Below, one piece after another: positions 33,341 to 42,900 of a stretch of DNA of 64,000 nt (position 1 is its first letter; each line of letters starts with the position of its first letter). The stretch covers positions 1 to 64,000 of the forward strand of contig JAWLBM010000010.1 of the NCBI GenBank assembly GCA_041687675.1, given 5' to 3'. Origin of the DNA: JAWLBM01 sp041687675. GTDB lineage: Bacteria > Pseudomonadota > Alphaproteobacteria > Rhizobiales > Pleomorphomonadaceae. The position numbers and the translations under genes were made by a program. Under the pieces are notes generated by a model. It worked only from the letters and a program-made list of their open reading frames with translations, was not told the origin of the DNA and ran no database searches.

Positions 33341-34899
33341 CGGGTGGCCTCATGGATCTCGGCGCCGCCGAGGGCGGCCTCGACGATGGCGGATTCCGTC
33401 TGGCCGGCGCCGCTGACCTCGCGCACGACGCGGCCCTTGTAGAGGACCAGCACCCGGTCGGCGAGGTGGACGAGTTCGGGGATCTCCGTCGAGTAGAAGA
33501 GCACCGAGCCGCCCGCGTCCGCGAACTTCCGCATCAGGATGTAGAGCTCGTGCTTGGTGCCGACGTCGATGCCGCGGGTGGGATCGTAGAGGAGCAGGAC
33601 CCGGCTCTCGGCCAGCAGCCACTTGGCGATCGCGATCTTCTGCTGGTTGCCGCCGGAGAAGGCGCCGGCCCGCGTCCACAGCGCCCGCTCGGCGACGTCG
33701 ACGCGCCGGAAGGCCTCGAGCACCGCCTTCGTCTCGGCCCCGGTGTCGATCAGGCCGAAGCGGGTGAAGCGGTCGATGACCGGGATCGAGGCGTTGGTGC
33801 GGCCGGGAAGCTTCAGGAACAGCGCCTCGGTCTTGCGGTCCTCCGGCACCAGGCTGATGCCGATGCGGGCATTCACCGCGTCGGCCGGCGAGGCGATGGT
33901 GACCGGCTTGCCGTCGACGATGATGTCGCCCGCGGTGAGTTCCGCGCCGCCGAAGCAGGAGAGGAACAGGTCGAGCTGTCCCATGCCCTGCAACCCGGCA
34001 ATCCCGAGGATCTCGCCGCGATGCAGCGCCAGCGACACGCCGTTCAGCCTGCCCTCGACCTCCAGCCCCTCCACGCGCAGCACCTCCGGCCCCGGCCTTG
34101 CGACGGCCGGCCGGTCCGGAAAGGCCTGCCCGATCGAGCGGCCGACGATCATCCGGATCACGTCGTCGTCGCTGAAGTCGTCGACCCGCCCGGTGGCGAT
34201 GTGGCGCCCGTTCCGGAGCACGGTGAGCGTCTCGCAGAAGTCGCGGACCTCCCTCAGCCGGTGCGAGATGAACAGCACCGTGGTGCCGCGGCCCTTTTCC
34301 GCCTCGATCAGGTCGCCGAGCCAGTCGACGTCGCGGCCGGAGAGCGTCGAGGTCGGCTCGTCGAGGAGCAGGATCCGCGGCCTGCGGTAGAGGGCGCGGG
34401 CGATCTCGATCTTCTGCTTCGCCGCGAGGTCGAGGTCGCGGACCTCGTCGGAGAGGTCGATGTCGGTGAGTCCGAGCGAGGCGAAGTGCGCCGCCACGGA
34501 CCTGGCCGCCGCGCGCCGGCGGACGAGACCGAGGGGCCCCGCCGGCGCATAGGGCATCAGCATGGCGTCGAGCACCGTCAGGTCGCGGACGAGGGTCATC
34601 TCCTGGAAGGCGGTCTGGATCCCCAGCCGATGCGCGACGCGCGGGCTGGTGATGGCGACGTCCTCGCCGAACACGCGGAAGCCGCCGGCATCCGGCGCCA
34701 TGAGGCCGCTGAGGAGCCGCACCAGCGTGCTCTTCCCGGCGCCGTTCTCGCCGAGCAGCGCGTGCACGCCGCCGAGTTCGACGTCGAAGGACACGTCGTC
34801 GACCGCGACCGTGGCGCCGAACGCCTTGCGCACGCCGCGCACGGAGATGGCGTTGGCCTCGGCGGGGGCGCCGCCGCGGATGTCAGGGGTCTTGTTCAT
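33337..34899 (-). CDS. Sugar ABC transporter ATP-binding protein, tandem NBDs
   Basis: 520-aa tandem ATPase. NBD1 has a good Walker A (GENGAGKST), a divergent signature (DLDLAAKQKIEIARAL) and Walker B LLLDEPTSTL. NBD2 has the canonical signature AFSGGNQQK, but its Walker B reads LLLYDPTRGID: the Mg-coordinating Asp is Tyr and the catalytic Glu is Asp. ATPase activity is thus likely asymmetric, with NBD1 lacking the canonical signature and NBD2 an altered Walker B. An ATG at 34923 would overlap a hairpin, so ATG 34899 is chosen. Between the binding-protein and permease genes. Confidence 0.87.
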   Translation of the reverse strand: MNKTPDIRGGAPAEANAISVRGVRKAFGATVAVDDVSFDVELGGVHALLGENGAGKSTLVRLLSGLMAPDAGGFRVFGEDVAITSPRVAHRLGIQTAFQEMTLVRDLTVLDAMLMPYAPAGPLGLVRRRAAARSVAAHFASLGLTDIDLSDEVRDLDLAAKQKIEIARALYRRPRILLLDEPTSTLSGRDVDWLGDLIEAEKGRGTTVLFISHRLREVRDFCETLTVLRNGRHIATGRVDDFSDDDVIRMIVGRSIGQAFPDRPAVARPGPEVLRVEGLEVEGRLNGVSLALHRGEILGIAGLQGMGQLDLFLSCFGGAELTAGDIIVDGKPVTIASPADAVNARIGISLVPEDRKTEALFLKLPGRTNASIPVIDRFTRFGLIDTGAETKAVLEAFRRVDVAERALWTRAGAFSGGNQQKIAIAKWLLAESRVLLLYDPTRGIDVGTKHELYILMRKFADAGGSVLFYSTEIPELVHLADRVLVLYKGRVVREVSGAGQTESAIVEAALGGAEIHEATR

Positions 34900-34925
34900 C
34901 GGGGTCCGCCGCCGGAAAACCATCC

Positions 34926-34980
34926 GGAGAGCCGCCGGGGGCGGCTCTCCTCGATGATCCGGGCCGCCGAGGGGCGGCCC
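34926..34980. repeat. Two adjacent perfect hairpins between binding-protein and ATPase genes
   Basis: First: 11-bp stem GGAGAGCCGCC/GGCGGCTCTCC with a 3-base loop (34926-34950). Second: 8-bp stem GGGCCGCC/GGCGGCCC with a 4-base loop (34961-34980). They sit just after the binding-protein stop on the minus strand, the same place as the hairpins of the other importer operon. mRNA stabilisation or partial termination is inferred. Confidence 0.7.
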
Positions 34981-34992
34981 GGTGTCGTGCGG

Positions 34993-36126
34993 TCAGTTCT
35001 CGGGCTGTCCGATCAGGGCCGCCTGGAAACCGACCTCCGGGGTCTCCTCGGAGAAGATCGAGGCGAACCAGCCCGGGTTCGGCACCAGCGACGGCGGGAA
35101 GGCGTTGCAGCCGGCCGCCATCTCGTCCCACGACCCGGTCTCGCAGTACTTCACGGTCTCGTTGGTGACGATCGGCAGCGGCAGCACGATCTTCTTCGGC
35201 ACCTCCTGCCCTTCCAGAGCCTCAACCGCCCTCTTCAGCGCCAGCGCGCCGGAATAGGGCGGCGAGGCGTAGGAGATCCGGGGCGCGCCGAGCGGGCAGT
35301 AGGGGCATTCGCCGCCCTCGACCTCGGTTCCGACCGGCAGCATCTGGATGCGGCCGCCGTTGGCGCCTTCGCCGGCGCAGGGGATCAGCTGGTCCGCGGT
35401 CTTGCCCGCCTCGAGCTGCATCGCGTTGGCGGTGTAGCAGCCGACCTGCATCCACAGCCCGTCGATGTCGTCCCAGCTGCGGGTGGCGAGGATTTTGGAG
35501 AGCTCCGTGCGGGTGACCGCCTGGCTCCACATGCCCACGGCCTCGGCGATGATGTTGATGTCGGGGTGCTGGTCGAAGACCTCCTTGGCGGCCTGGGTCC
35601 GCAGCGTGTCCACCGACGTGCCGGGGACGCCGGTCAGGACGACGATGTCACCCTTGCCGTCGAGTTGCTCGACGAGCCACTCGGCGGTGACCCGGCCGGC
35701 CTCCTCCTGGTCGATCGAGATGTTGTAGGCGCAGGGCTCGGTGATCTCGGCGTCGTAGGCGAACACCAGCACGCCCTTGTCGCAGGCGTTCTTCACCACG
35801 CTGTTGAGCGCGGTCGGCGAGATCGGGAACACCACGATCGCGTCGGCGCCAGCCTGGACCATCGCGTTGATCTGCTGGATCTGCCGCTGGGCGTTCGGCC
35901 CGGCCACCTGGACCTGCAGGTCGACCTTGTCGGCCATGCTGTTGTGAGCCGCCATGGCCTTCAGCATGTTGGCGGCCTCAGCCTGCCAGTCATTGCCGAT
36001 GTAGCTCATCGACAAAAATATCTTGTGCTTCTCCTGCGCCTCGGCCGTATCCGGCGTCGCAAGGCCTGCGGAAAAACCTAGGGCAGACAGGAAAGTTGCT
36101 GCCACAAGCCGCTTGACTACGGTCAT
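34993..36126 (-). CDS. Periplasmic sugar-binding protein of an ABC importer
   Basis: 377-aa class I binding protein. The signal peptide is about 1-30 (AEA|QEKHK). The mature start KIFLSMSYIGNDWQAEAANMLKAMAA and ADAIVVFPISPTALNSVVKNACDKGVLVFAYD show the ribose-binding-protein fold. Several Cys occur in the C-terminal lobe (GECPYCPLG, YCETG, GCNAF), an unusual number for the family and possibly disulfides. GGGAGGAA precedes the ATG at 36126; an upstream ATG is not needed. First gene of the second sugar operon, divergent from a GntR gene. Ligand unknown. Confidence 0.85.
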   Translation of the reverse strand: MTVVKRLVAATFLSALGFSAGLATPDTAEAQEKHKIFLSMSYIGNDWQAEAANMLKAMAAHNSMADKVDLQVQVAGPNAQRQIQQINAMVQAGADAIVVFPISPTALNSVVKNACDKGVLVFAYDAEITEPCAYNISIDQEEAGRVTAEWLVEQLDGKGDIVVLTGVPGTSVDTLRTQAAKEVFDQHPDINIIAEAVGMWSQAVTRTELSKILATRSWDDIDGLWMQVGCYTANAMQLEAGKTADQLIPCAGEGANGGRIQMLPVGTEVEGGECPYCPLGAPRISYASPPYSGALALKRAVEALEGQEVPKKIVLPLPIVTNETVKYCETGSWDEMAAGCNAFPPSLVPNPGWFASIFSEETPEVGFQAALIGQPEN

Positions 36127-36230
36127 TATATTCCTCCCATGCTTGACCACCCGCGCGGGGCGGTCGACTGGTCATGTTCTGGTCGAGGCAATCGCACCGT
36201 TGTACGCGAACGACTTGATGTTCACATGGT

Positions 36231-36240
36231 TTTGATCAAA
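36231..36240. promoter_or_regulatory. Palindrome TTTGATCAAA, possible GntR operator
   Basis: Perfect 10-bp palindrome followed by a partial repeat of the half-site (GATCAA), in the 183-bp gap between the binding-protein gene and the divergent GntR gene, in DNA locally richer in A+T. Suitable for control of both promoters. Function inferred from position. Confidence 0.4.
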
Positions 36241-36309
36241 GATCAATGCGAAATGCCGATCCGGCGGCCGGCCCCGCCGCCGACCCGGTCCCGCCGAGGG
36301 AGTCCCTCC

Positions 36310-37011
36310 GTGTCCCTGTTCGAAGCAAGCAAGTCACCCGGTGCGGCCTCGATCCGCTCGCGCCCGGCGCCCAGGGAGACGCTGCAGGACTACGTCTACC
36401 GCCAGGTCAGGGAGTTGATCCTCAACGGCGAGATCGAGCCCGGGCAGACGATCACCATGCAGGCGCTCGCCACCGCCTTTTCGGTGAGCCACATGCCCGT
36501 CCGAGAGGCGCTGCACCGGCTCACTGCCGAGCGGGCCCTTGCGGTGGTGGCGGGCCGCTCGATCGGCATACCGCCGCTGTCGATCGATCGGCTCGAGGAC
36601 CTCCGCAGGGTCCGAAAGGAGGTGGAGGGGCTCGCCGCCGCATGGGCGGCCGGTCGGGTCGGCCCGCAGACCCTCGACGAGCTGGATCATGTCCACCAGG
36701 TGCTCGACACGGCCGTCGCGACGAACGATGTCCGGGCCTATCTCCGCGCCAACCGCGAGCTTCACTTCACGGTCTATCGCGCGGCCGGCTCGCCGACCCT
36801 GACGGCCGTCATCGAACCGCTCTGGCTGCAGATCAGCCCCTACTTCAACCTTCTCCACGCCTCCGGCAACTATGTGGAGGCGAACCGCTGCCACCGGGAA
36901 CTGATCGGTGCCCTCGGGCGCGGTGACGGCGAGGCGGCGCGTCTGGCGATCGTGTCCGACATCGAGGCCTCGACCCTGGCGCTCCGCCCGCTGCTGGCCG
37001 CTGCCGCTTAG
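36310..37011 (+). CDS. GntR-family regulator, FadR/FCD type, of the BKACE sugar operon
   Basis: 233-aa regulator. The winged helix (about 25-90; YVYRQVRELILNGEIEPGQTI, ALATAFSVSHMPVREALHRL) is followed by an FCD domain (NRELHFTVYRAAGSPTL, NRCHRELIGALGRGDGEAA). The GTG at 36310 is preferred because GAGGGAG lies 8 bases upstream; an ATG at 36253 in the same frame has no ribosome-binding site. Divergent from the importer/BKACE operon, which it most likely represses until a sugar acid binds. Confidence 0.83.
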   Translation: MSLFEASKSPGAASIRSRPAPRETLQDYVYRQVRELILNGEIEPGQTITMQALATAFSVSHMPVREALHRLTAERALAVVAGRSIGIPPLSIDRLEDLRRVRKEVEGLAAAWAAGRVGPQTLDELDHVHQVLDTAVATNDVRAYLRANRELHFTVYRAAGSPTLTAVIEPLWLQISPYFNLLHASGNYVEANRCHRELIGALGRGDGEAARLAIVSDIEASTLALRPLLAAAA

Positions 37012-37162
37012 GTCGAGCCCATCCGGGCGCCATGCGCCGCCCGCGAGCACGCTGCGCGTCGCCTGGCCACCTCGACGGACACGGGCCGTTGCTGCCCGGC
37101 GGGCGTTTCGACCCCCCGGTCCACGCCCACCGCCAGCCAATCCTTCCAGCGGCGCCCCGCCC

Positions 37163-38518
37163 TCACCCCGCCCGCTCCTTCGGCGCCCTCGCGGGCTTGG
37201 CCAGGCGGCGCACGTCCGGGGAGAGAGGCACCTCGCCGCGGGTGACGAAGGACTCGTGGTTCCGCTCGATGCTGCCGAGGTCGTAGAGGTAGTTCACCAT
37301 CACCCCGGCCGATTGCCCGAGCCCGCGCGGCGAGACGTCGGCGCGGGCATGGACGCGGTGCAGGCGGGCGCCGTTGCCGAGGTGAAAGCGGGCGACGGGG
37401 TCGACCGGGCGACCCCCGGCGGTCTTGGCGCGGGCGATGTAGGTCGCCGCGAGGCGGCGGAGGAGCTCGTGCGCCTCCTCGGGCGTCGCCTCGGAGCCGA
37501 GCGGCCCGGCCTCTTCCGCCCGGCGGAGCGCCGCCTTCTCCTCGTCGGCGAGAAACGGCGAGTTCTCCGCCTCCAGTTCGCTCCGCAGCCAGGCAAGGAA
37601 GCCCGGCACCGGCGACAGGGTGAGATAGGTCCGCACCTGCGGCAGGTCGCGCGAGAGCTCCTCCACCACCTGCTTGATCAGGAAGCTGCCGAAGCTGACG
37701 CCGGCAAGGCCCTTCTGGCAATTGGAGATCGAGTAGAAGACGGCCGTGTCCGCCTCGGCGGCCGGGATCGGCGTGCGGGCCGGGTCGAGGATCGCCTGGA
37801 TCGAGTCCGGCGGTGCGGAGGTGAGCGCCACCTCGACGAAGATCAGCGGCTCGTCCACCAGCGCCGGATGGAAGAACGCGTAGAGCCGCCGGTCGGGCGG
37901 CTCCAGCCGGTGGCGCAGGTCCTCGAAGCTGTCGATGCGATGCACCGCCTCGTAGCGAATGATCTTCTCGAGGACGAGCGCCGGGCTGGACCAGTCGATC
38001 CGCCGCAGCACCAGGAAGCCCCGGTTGAACCAGGCATCGAACAGGCGGCGGAAGTCGGCATCGACGTCGGCGAGCGCCGGCCGCTCCTTCATGTGGGCCA
38101 GCACGTCCTCGCGCATGCGCACCAGCGCGACGGTCCCGCCCGACGCGCGGTTGAGCCTGCGGATCAGATCCTGCCGGCGGGGCTCGGCGGCCAGGTGCAG
38201 GGCGAGGCCCGTGCGCGGCCCGGGGTCGGCCTGAAAGGCCTCCACGGCGGCCCGGACCTTCCCCTCGTCCGGCCCGAACCGCGACGCCAGCGCCTCGAGG
38301 AAGGCGACCCGGCGCTCCGGCGTGGCGCCGGCGTAGAGCTGCAGCAGCCCGCCGGCCCGGGCGACCCCGGTCGCCTCGCCGACGTTGGACATGAGGTCCT
38401 CGGCAAGCAGGGCGAGATCGGCCCCGTTTGCAGCATCCGCCTGCCGCCCCATCAGGGCGCGGCCGCGCTCGGTGATCTGCTGCACCATCTCGGTGAAGAA
38501 CGACATCGTCGTCGCCAT
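37163..38518 (-). CDS. Malonyl-CoA decarboxylase
   Basis: 451-aa enzyme converting malonyl-CoA to acetyl-CoA and CO2. Family signatures are FYSISNCQKGLAGVSFGSFLIKQVV, YLTLSPVPGF (with the catalytic Ser) and PVARFHLGNGARLHRVHARADVS (with the catalytic His). The N-terminal part is the helical oligomerisation domain. The ATG at 38518 follows GGGGGA. In many rhizobia it is next to a malonyl-CoA synthetase and a MatR-type regulator; neither adjoins it here. It is convergent with the GntR gene and probably independent of the sugar cluster. Confidence 0.92.
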   Translation of the reverse strand: MATTMSFFTEMVQQITERGRALMGRQADAANGADLALLAEDLMSNVGEATGVARAGGLLQLYAGATPERRVAFLEALASRFGPDEGKVRAAVEAFQADPGPRTGLALHLAAEPRRQDLIRRLNRASGGTVALVRMREDVLAHMKERPALADVDADFRRLFDAWFNRGFLVLRRIDWSSPALVLEKIIRYEAVHRIDSFEDLRHRLEPPDRRLYAFFHPALVDEPLIFVEVALTSAPPDSIQAILDPARTPIPAAEADTAVFYSISNCQKGLAGVSFGSFLIKQVVEELSRDLPQVRTYLTLSPVPGFLAWLRSELEAENSPFLADEEKAALRRAEEAGPLGSEATPEEAHELLRRLAATYIARAKTAGGRPVDPVARFHLGNGARLHRVHARADVSPRGLGQSAGVMVNYLYDLGSIERNHESFVTRGEVPLSPDVRRLAKPARAPKERAG

Positions 38519-38698
38519 CGGCGTCCCCCAGTCAGAGTGCGGCGGGCCGAGCCCCGGGGCCAGCGGCATCCCCGGTCCGCCCGGGAGGGCGACACGCGAA
38601 GACTCCCGAAGCAGTGGACATCGGACCGCGGCCGATCAAGATGGCCGAAAGTGGGTGCGCCGGATCATCGCAGGTCCCCGGCCGCGAAGCCCGGCCGG

Positions 38699-40210
38699 TC
38701 AGGCGCGGTCGGCGAGGCGCTCCCGCAGGAAGCCCGCGAGTTCGCGGAGCTGCCCGAAGCCGAGCACCCCGACGACGGCGGCGAAGACGACGTAGAAGGC
38801 GATCCCCAGCGCCGTCCCGGAGAGCAGCGGATGGGCCAGCGCCTCCGGCAACTCCGGGCGGAGCATCGCGACCGCGAAGTAGCCGGCGGCGCAGCCCGCC
38901 ACGGCCGGCAGCAGGCGGGAGACCAGCGACGACGCGCCGACCTCGAGGTCGCGCATGACGAAGGCGAAGGCAAAGGGGGTCCCGCTGAGGGAGCCGATGA
39001 CGAACATCAGCACGTAGCCCGAGATCTGCTCCGACGGCACGAACGCGAAGGCGACGATGCCGGCGCACCTGATGGCCGCCTCGATGCCGAGCAGGCCCGA
39101 TCGACCTCGCGCGGCCAGGAACGGCTCGTTGACGAAACCGATGGACTGCACGGCTCCGAGCAGCAGCAATGGGCGCGCCACGTCTTCGAGGCCGGTCCAT
39201 TTCGCCCCGAACAGCACGTCGGCGATCTCGGGTATGACAGCCGCGCAGCAGACGAACAGAGGGGCCGGCAGGACGGCCGCCAGCGTGAGCGCCCGATGGT
39301 AGAGTCGCGAGAGGCGAGCCCGGTCCTGGGCGACCTTCGACAACACGGTCAGGGAGACCTTGTAGAGCGCCCCCAGCAGGAGTTGCGTCATCACCTGGTG
39401 CAGCTTGGCCCCGGCGACGTAGAGCCCGTAGACCGCGAAGCCGAATCGCGCGAGCAGCATGACCTCGAAGAAGCGGGTCGAGCCGAAGTTCATCAGCCGC
39501 ATGGCCGCCACCGGTGCGCCGAAGCTCAGCATCTCCAGGGCGGCGCGCGGCCGGATCTCGAGGCTCGGGCGCCAGACCGGCCGCCACCACAGCCAGAGCA
39601 TTCCGACCACCGAGGCGACATAGGCCTGGACGACCAGGCTCCAGACGCCGAAGCCGAGCACCGCGCAGGTGACGGCGACGGCCCCGGCGACGAGGTTGGC
39701 GATGAGGACCCGCAGCGCCAGCTGGCGGAACCGGAACGCCCGCTGGTAGTGAGCGTCCTGGTAGTCGGCCATGGTGACGATCGGCGCGACCAGGCTGATG
39801 GCCACGGCCACCGGCGCCAGGCCCGCGACGTCCAGCCACCCCTCGATCCGGTCCGCGTTGAACGCGGCGAGACCCCCGAGCAGCAGCGAGGCGCCCATCG
39901 CGCCGAAGAACGGCAGGTTGCCGTCCTGGCGCTGGTAGTTCGGCCGCTGGACGACCGCGTCGTTGAGCCCGAAACCGGCGATCAGCGTCACCAGCGTCAG
40001 GATGATCGAGGCGGCGCCGACCAGGCCGAACTCGGCGGGGGACAGGAACCGGGCAAGGACGACGAACAGCAGGAAGGCGACCGCGCGCCCGCCCCAGCTC
40101 TGGACGATCGACCACGCCACCCCGGTGAGGGCCAGGCGGGCGAAACCGGGCTGTTCGACCGTCACGATGCTCGTCTCCGGCTGTCGGGCGCAAGGCGCGC
40201 CGACCCGCAT
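38699..40210 (-). CDS. Polysaccharide flippase/exporter (MOP/PST family)
   Basis: Up to 503 aa with 12-14 hydrophobic segments. ARFLSPAEFGLVGAASIILTLVTLIAGFGLNDAVVQR is the classic N-terminal signature of the polysaccharide transporter (Wzx/RfbX/ExoT) family; the middle shows GAKWTGLEDVARPL as in ExoT-like proteins. It probably flips a lipid-linked oligosaccharide. Either ATG 40210 (GAGGA upstream) or GTG 40165 (GGAG upstream) could start it; conserved sequence begins near residue 20. It stands without glycosyltransferase neighbours in the window, which is unusual for this function. Confidence 0.82.
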   Translation of the reverse strand: MRVGAPCARQPETSIVTVEQPGFARLALTGVAWSIVQSWGGRAVAFLLFVVLARFLSPAEFGLVGAASIILTLVTLIAGFGLNDAVVQRPNYQRQDGNLPFFGAMGASLLLGGLAAFNADRIEGWLDVAGLAPVAVAISLVAPIVTMADYQDAHYQRAFRFRQLALRVLIANLVAGAVAVTCAVLGFGVWSLVVQAYVASVVGMLWLWWRPVWRPSLEIRPRAALEMLSFGAPVAAMRLMNFGSTRFFEVMLLARFGFAVYGLYVAGAKLHQVMTQLLLGALYKVSLTVLSKVAQDRARLSRLYHRALTLAAVLPAPLFVCCAAVIPEIADVLFGAKWTGLEDVARPLLLLGAVQSIGFVNEPFLAARGRSGLLGIEAAIRCAGIVAFAFVPSEQISGYVLMFVIGSLSGTPFAFAFVMRDLEVGASSLVSRLLPAVAGCAAGYFAVAMLRPELPEALAHPLLSGTALGIAFYVVFAAVVGVLGFGQLRELAGFLRERLADRA

Positions 40211-40567
40211 TCACTCGTTCCTCGCCGCGCCGGCGAAACCGCCGTGCGCGCCCAGGGCCCCAAGCGATGGCGGGCCTGACGCACCCGGACGCAGGATACC
40301 GCATCGATCATGACCGGCGCTTCCACGTCAACAGCCCGCGGCTGCTCGCCGCCCCGACAGGTCGGCAGGCGGCGCCGCGGGACGGCAGGCGTTTCCCCGC
40401 TCGACCGCCCCGGATGCCCGTTCCGGGCCGCGACCGAAAACATGCGATCCCTTGACAGAACAGACGGCTGCGCGCCGAAATGGCGCATCGCACCGGGCGC
40501 ATCGGCGGCTGCTGGTGAACCGAGGCCGAACCCGGGTCGAAAGCCAACCACACGGGGGAAGTTCAGG

Positions 40568-41137
40568 ATGTCACACCAGTCCACGGCCGATCTTCCGGCC
40601 CGCGAGCGAATTCTCGCCTATGTCGCGGAGCGGCGCGCCTGGTTCCTCGTCCTCGGGGTCGTCCTCCTCCTCCTGGGCGTGGCGGCGGTGGTGTTCCCCA
40701 TCCTGATGACGGTCGCGGTGAAGACGCTCCTCGGCTGGCTCTTCATGATCGGCGGGCTCGTCCAGGTCCTGCACGCCTTCTCGACGCAGAAATGGAGCGG
40801 ATTCGCCTTCGACGTGCTCCTCGGCGCGCTCTATCTCGCCGCCGGCGCCTATCTCGCCTTCGTGCCGATGGCGGGGGTGGTCACGCTGACGCTGTTCCTG
40901 GCCCTCATGTTCATCGTCCAGGGCGTGCTGGAGGCGATCATGGCCCTGCGCATCCGTCCGACGAAGGGATGGGTCTGGATCATGGTGTCCGGCCTCGTCG
41001 CCCTCGCGGTCGGCGTGCTGATCTTCGTGCAATTGCCCAGTTCAGCCGCCTGGGCGATCGGGCTTCTCGCCGGGATCAACCTGATCTCGTCCGGCTGGGC
41101 CTACCTGTTCCTCGCCATGGAGGCGGGGCGACGCTGA
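40568..41137 (+). CDS. HdeD-family membrane protein (DUF308)
   Basis: 189-aa protein with six predicted membrane segments in three hairpins (WFLVLGVVLLLLGVAAVVFPI, LLGWLFMIGGLVQVLHAF, VLLGALYLAAGAYLAFV and so on), the internal threefold repeat of the HdeD/DUF308 family. E. coli HdeD contributes to acid resistance at high cell density; the role here is unknown. GGGGGAAG lies about 10 bases before the ATG. Monocistronic, convergent with enolase. Confidence 0.83.
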   Translation: MSHQSTADLPARERILAYVAERRAWFLVLGVVLLLLGVAAVVFPILMTVAVKTLLGWLFMIGGLVQVLHAFSTQKWSGFAFDVLLGALYLAAGAYLAFVPMAGVVTLTLFLALMFIVQGVLEAIMALRIRPTKGWVWIMVSGLVALAVGVLIFVQLPSSAAWAIGLLAGINLISSGWAYLFLAMEAGRR

Positions 41138-41272
41138 CGGCGCCGGCCGGCGGGGCGCGGATCCCCTGCCCGTTGGCATCGCCGCCACCGCTCGACCGCG
41201 GACGAAGGGGGCCCGGACACGCGGCCCGGGCCGGTCGAGCGAGCGGACGAGACCTCATCCCTGGCGCGGGGA

Positions 41273-42547
<1,275 letters not shown>

Positions 42548-42900
42548 GGACGCTCCATGGGCGGGGGTGCGAGGCTTTCGGGCGTCTCTATAGCCAATCG
42601 TCGCAGCGGTTGAAAGGCCGCCCGGCGCATGGCTGGGCGACGGGGTCGTCGAGACCGCGGCCACCGCCCGGGTCGGATCGCCACGCCGCCGTGTTTTCAC
42701 CCGGGGCACGCCCCGGCCCAGCTATTCTCGCGCTTGCATTTTTCCCGGAGTCCTGAGAGTTTCCGGACGCTGCCATTCCATCCGTCGAGACCATCGGAGG
42801 ACCGCGGGGTCGGCCGGCGCGAGTTCGCCACCGGCTCCCTGCGTGCGGGGTGGTGGGCGACTTGCGGCGCGGCGCGCTAGGCCCGGTCTGGAGGACCGAA
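42548..42900. other. Divergent promoter region between eno and a lipoprotein gene
   Basis: 353 bp without a supported gene. It holds the promoters of two divergent genes. A CCGGGGC/GCCCCGG hairpin lies at 42701-42716, followed by a short T-rich stretch (GCATTTTTCCC, about 42736). I cannot fix -35/-10 boxes. GGAGGA just before 42901 is the ribosome-binding site of the right-hand gene. Confidence 0.5.

Noticed and set aside
30818..33442. 874-codon plus-strand open frame
   Set aside because: Antisense shadow of the fused permease; composition is His/Asp/Arg-rich with no domain.
36908..40279. Very long open frame (over 1100 codons) on the plus strand
   Set aside because: It runs antisense to malonyl-CoA decarboxylase and the flippase, both with clear family motifs. 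Its translation is low-complexity Arg/Glu/Gly/Ala typical of antisense frames in GC-rich DNA.
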